From JACCTH01 sp963761985 (GTDB taxonomy: Bacteria; Actinomycetota; Acidimicrobiia; Spongiisociales; ZC4RG35): 64,000 bases of DNA. The position numbers and the translations under genes were made by a program. The DNA lies in assembly GCA_963761985.1 (NCBI GenBank), contig CAVXIT010000003.1, positions 295,235 to 359,234 of the forward strand, read 5' to 3'. Positions 61,854 through 64,000 of the stretch are shown piece after piece. The notes below the pieces were generated by a model. It had not been told where the DNA came from, did not search any database, and worked only from the letters and a program-made list of their open reading frames with translations. Position 1 is the first letter of the stretch, and the number at the start of each line of letters is the position of its first letter.

Positions 61854-62479
61854 AGGGTTCGGATTACGTTGTTGACCCGTCCGATGATGTCGACGCCGCT
61901 CTTGTAGGTGATCGGACTCAAGGCGGGGTTCGCCGGCTCCAGCGTCACTGTCCCGTTGCCACGTCGAAGTCTTTTGACTGTTGCTTCCTCGCCCTCGACG
62001 AGCGCGGCGACGATCTCACCGTCCCGACCGTCGGTGCCGTGCTCGATCACCACGAGGTCGCCGTCGAGAATCCCGGCGTCGATCATTGAATCGCCTTTGA
62101 CCCGCAGCATGAACACCTGGCCGCGGCCGACAAGAGAGGTCGGGAGGGAGAGAACCTGTTCGACTTCTTCCGTTGCGAGGATGGGGGCACCGGCGGCGAT
62201 GCGGCCAAGGACGGGGACCTGTCTCACCTGGGGGCTCTGAGCCTTTGAGCGAGGATTGGGTCCGAGTACCTCAATTGCCCGCGGTTTGGAGGGGTCCCGA
62301 CGCAGGTAACCCGCCTTCACCAACGAGGAAAGGTGGCTGTGAACGGTCGATGGCGACGACAGCCCTATGGCCTCGCCGATCTCGCGCACCGAGGGTGGAT
62401 AACCCCGGTCGGCGACGGTCTCCCTGATATAGGTCAAGACCTGTTGCTGGCGATCGCTCAAAGTCGGGTTGCGGGCCAC
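61850..62479 (-). CDS. lexA: LexA SOS repressor
   Basis: 209 residues from GTG 62479, preceded by AAGGAGGCAAC, a near-perfect ribosome site; the longer frame to 62593 runs through the SOS boxes and is rejected. The N-terminal winged helix-turn-helix has YPPSVREIGEAIGLSSPSTV; the self-cleavage site is Ala-Gly in RIAAGAPI; the Ser-Lys dyad is in VKGDSMIDAG and EATVKRL. RecA-stimulated autoproteolysis relieves repression of SOS genes. Two LexA boxes upstream indicate autoregulation and shared control with the divergent LysM gene. Confidence 0.96.
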   Translation of the reverse strand: MARNPTLSDRQQQVLTYIRETVADRGYPPSVREIGEAIGLSSPSTVHSHLSSLVKAGYLRRDPSKPRAIEVLGPNPRSKAQSPQVRQVPVLGRIAAGAPILATEEVEQVLSLPTSLVGRGQVFMLRVKGDSMIDAGILDGDLVVIEHGTDGRDGEIVAALVEGEEATVKRLRRGNGTVTLEPANPALSPITYKSGVDIIGRVNNVIRTL

Positions 62480-62528
62480 GTTGCCTCCTTCTCGAGTTCC
62501 CCACAGTAGGAACTTCGTTCGCGAAATC

Positions 62529-62542
62529 CAAACATCTGTTCG
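62529..62542. promoter_or_regulatory. Weaker LexA box, lexA-proximal
   Basis: CAAACATCTGTTCG differs from CGAAC-N4-GTTCG at one base. It lies 50 bases upstream of the lexA start and 22 bases from the perfect box. A second, weaker site is common for lexA autoregulation. Confidence 0.7.
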
Positions 62543-62555
62543 ACTTGCGCCTGAC

Positions 62556-62584
62556 TTGACGGGCGAACAACTGTTCGATAGGGT
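62556..62584 (+). promoter_or_regulatory. SOS-regulated promoter of the LysM gene
   Basis: TTGACG (62556-62561) and TAGGGT (62579-62584) are separated by exactly 17 bases and the perfect LexA box fills the spacer, so bound LexA would exclude RNA polymerase. Transcription would start near 62591, leaving a leader of about 90 bases before the LysM gene. Confidence 0.65.
62564..62577. promoter_or_regulatory. Perfect LexA box between lexA and the LysM gene
   Basis: CGAACAACTGTTCG matches the consensus in all ten arm positions. It lies within the spacer of the rightward promoter and 85 bases upstream of the lexA start, so it can control both genes. Confidence 0.9.
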
Positions 62585-62680
62585 CTCGTACACAGGTTCG
62601 GAATCTTGTCACACCCACCGGATACGTTTGACCCAATGGGTGGACTAGTCCAACCAGGGACTCGAGATCGGAGGAAGACG

Positions 62681-62959
62681 GTGAACCAGAACCAACAGTC
62701 GCTTCCCCTCAAGCTGCTGATCCTCCTCATGGTGACGGCCGCGGTCTTCCTCCTGATCTCGAACCGGGTCGAGGCAGGCGTTCCGGCAGGTGAGCCGGCT
62801 CGACACCGGGTGTTGACCGGAGAGAGCCTTTGGGAGATCGCCTCGGAGATGGAAGCGGATCGCGACATCCGCGCCCTCGTAGGCGACATCCAGCAGTTGA
62901 ACCAACTGTCGGGGTCCACGATCCAACCAGGTCAGGTTCTCCTCCTCCCGGCTCCCTAA
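62681..62959 (+). CDS. YneA/ChiZ-like LysM membrane protein, probable SOS division inhibitor
   Basis: 92 residues from GTG 62681, preceded by GGAGGAAG; upstream TTG 62606 and ATG 62636 lack such a site. A membrane helix (about 10-27, LKLLILLMVTAAVFLLI) is followed by a LysM domain (about 43-91) with HRVLTGESLWEIA and a final IQPGQVLLLP. In Bacillus yneA, and in mycobacteria Rv2719c/ChiZ, a LysM membrane protein stands divergent to lexA, is SOS-induced and delays division. The same place, topology and control here support that role, though no direct test is possible. nrdR follows. Confidence 0.85.
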   Translation: MNQNQQSLPLKLLILLMVTAAVFLLISNRVEAGVPAGEPARHRVLTGESLWEIASEMEADRDIRALVGDIQQLNQLSGSTIQPGQVLLLPAP

Positions 62960-62991
62960 GGATGTCATTGCCCCATGGGTACGCTGCGTGG

Positions 62992-63445
62992 GTGCGATGT
63001 CCCATCTGTGGCCACGAAGAGACGCGAGTCATCACAGTCGCCCCGCCGACCAGGGGGCGACGATACGGCGACGTCGAAGCTGCTCGGTCTGTGGGCATCG
63101 GTTCACTACGTACGAACGGAACGCACCCGTGGTGTTGGTGCGGAAACGCAACGGAAGAATCGAGCCCTTCGCGCCCGAGAAACTCCAGCGCGGCGTCGAG
63201 GCGGCATTCGCCGGTGGCACGATTCCGGGCCCGGGATCGCACAACTACTCGAGGAAATAGAAGCGATCGTGGCCAACCACGCCGGTCCAATCCGCAGCGA
63301 TCAAATCGGCCGGTTGGTGCTCGACGGCCTTCGCGAGCTCGACGAAGTCTCCTACCTACGTTTTGCCTCGGTCTACAAGGGATTTCAGGTAGCCGGGGAT
63401 TTCGAACGCGAGATGGCGGCCCTCGAAGACAGCTCGCCGACCTAG
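62992..63445 (+). pseudogene. nrdR: Transcriptional repressor NrdR, two frameshifts
   Basis: From GTG 62992 the zinc-ribbon start VRCPICGHEETRVI is correct, then one base is missing at about 63034, moving the frame into RPADQGATIRRRR, CSVCGHRFTTYE and EKLQRGVEAAF. A second base is missing in the GGGCCCGGG run at about 63226-63236, after which LLEEIEAIV and LRELDEVSYLRFASVYKGF continue to the stop. With both corrected the protein has about 151 residues, normal for NrdR, which has a zinc ribbon and ATP-cone and represses ribonucleotide reductase genes. Errors of sequence are likely. The stop overlaps the convergent downstream gene. Confidence 0.88.
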
Positions 63446-64000
63446 AGCTGCGACAGACCTCGGATCAACCGGGCCCTTTCGGCGTCGGCCGTCACCAGGA
63501 TTTGTGTCAGGGCGTCCTCACCGCTCTGAGCGAGAATCGCCATTTGGCCCTCGAGGTCCGCTGCCGCCGCGACCGCCGCCTCCTGATTCCCGGCGGTGAG
63601 AGCATCCAGGTATCGAATTCGCCAGGTCTCGACCGAGGCGATGAAGCCTCGCACCTGTTCGACGTGGTCGGCGAGATCAGGGGAAGTGGGAAGGCCAGCG
63701 ACGACGTCGGCCAGGCTCACCTGCCATTCGGCGATGCGTGCTGCGGCCATGGTCGAGTCAGAAACGCCTTCCAGACCGGGGCTTTGCCAAAGTGGCTCCA
63801 GGACGACCCGATAGTTCAACGCGTCGCCGAGCGCGGTTCTCAGGGCCAAGGCCGACTGAGCCGCCCCGATCGCTGCCTGGCGATTGGCATTGTCATCGGG
63901 CATTCCCGCCGCGAGATCAAAAAGCTCCCGTGCGGCCCGATCGACGTTGAGGAGCAGGGCACTCGACTCGGCGACACCGCCGGCGGGATCTGCGATCACC
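63442..64000 (-). CDS. Partial helical protein of unknown function
   Basis: The frame runs off the window's right end, so the N-terminus is missing; at least 185 residues are seen. The sequence is almost entirely helical and Ala/Leu-rich with regular acidic positions (AAVAAAADLEGQMAILAQ, AEWQVSLADVV), suggesting a helical bundle or coiled coil. Hydrophobic segments long enough to span a membrane are not present in this part. No family is recognised. Its end overlaps the nrdR stop by four bases. Confidence 0.6.
   Translation of the reverse strand, partial: VIADPAGGVAESSALLLNVDRAARELFDLAAGMPDDNANRQAAIGAAQSALALRTALGDALNYRVVLEPLWQSPGLEGVSDSTMAAARIAEWQVSLADVVAGLPTSPDLADHVEQVRGFIASVETWRIRYLDALTAGNQEAAVAAAADLEGQMAILAQSGEDALTQILVTADAERARLIRGLSQL

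Noticed and set aside
62509..62521. GGAACTTCGTTCG next to lexA as a third SOS box
   Set aside because: The spacing between GAAC and GTTC is three bases instead of four, and it is closest to the start codon where the other two boxes already suffice.

Overview
The window is 64 kb of GC-rich, gene-dense bacterial chromosome, with no gene-free gap over about 220 bases and most operon joints formed by 4-base ATGA/GTGA overlaps. The gene content suggests a deep-branching, uncultured Actinomycetota, possibly Acidimicrobiia-like. It has coenzyme F420 synthesis genes (cofG, cofH), a DUF4032 protein, a TIGR03084-family protein, a very long Lhr helicase and an actinobacterial-type lexA / LysM / nrdR block. 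It also carries RNase Y, which mycobacteria and streptomycetes usually lack. This placement is inference from gene families; no 16S rRNA gene is present. I see no rRNA, tRNA, CRISPR array, transposase, phage gene or defence island.

Layout. 0-6.3 kb: tail of deoD, an L,D-transpeptidase, a two-gene heterodimeric ABC exporter, an MBL-fold hydrolase with dodecin, and a small membrane protein. 6.3-14.1 kb: SOS-type polymerase dnaE2 with a LexA box across its start codon, a catalytically degenerate lytic-transglycosylase-like protein, a 3-dehydroquinase/alpha-beta-hydrolase fusion, and a lipoprotein plus ABC exporter pair. 14.1-18.3 kb: UspA protein, then an SDR-cofG-cofH operon in which CofH has an extra N-terminal region of about 240 residues. 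18.3-28.1 kb (minus strand): DUF4032 kinase-like protein, Lhr helicase, HD-GYP phosphodiesterase, an operon of TIGR03084 protein, BtpA and enoyl-CoA hydratase, and a LOG-family protein. 28.2-34.4 kb: two overlapping dynamin-like membrane GTPases facing an operon of an AAA+ protein with altered Walker motifs and a metallopeptidase-VWA protein. 34.5-42.9 kb: M16 peptidase, dapB, cyclophilin, thioredoxin-TPR, then dapA-rnj-ftsK. 42.9-50.9 kb: pyruvate dehydrogenase E1alpha-E1beta-E2, a small unknown protein, the glyoxylate-shunt genes aceB (frameshifted) and aceA, and an archaeal-type GAPDH homologue. 50.9-63.4 kb: PHP phosphatase, flavin reductase, rimO-cinA-thpR, a membrane protein, recA, rny, miaB (frameshifted), miaA, dapF, lexA, a YneA/ChiZ-like LysM protein and nrdR (frameshifted). 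A partial helical protein closes the window.

Themes. The SOS circuit is unusually visible: LexA boxes of the CGAAC-N4-GTTCG type lie at dnaE2, recA and in the lexA/LysM divergent promoter, tying repressor, recombinase, mutagenic polymerase and a putative division inhibitor together. Diaminopimelate synthesis (dapA, dapB, dapF) and L,D-transpeptidation fit a DAP-type wall.

Caution. aceB, miaB and nrdR each carry single-base disruptions, four of the five in G/C homopolymer runs, with intact coding on both sides. Consensus error is the simplest explanation, so these genes are probably functional in the organism. The strongest candidates for something undescribed are the AAA+/metallopeptidase-VWA pair beside the GTPases, the AroQ-hydrolase fusion and the extended CofH.
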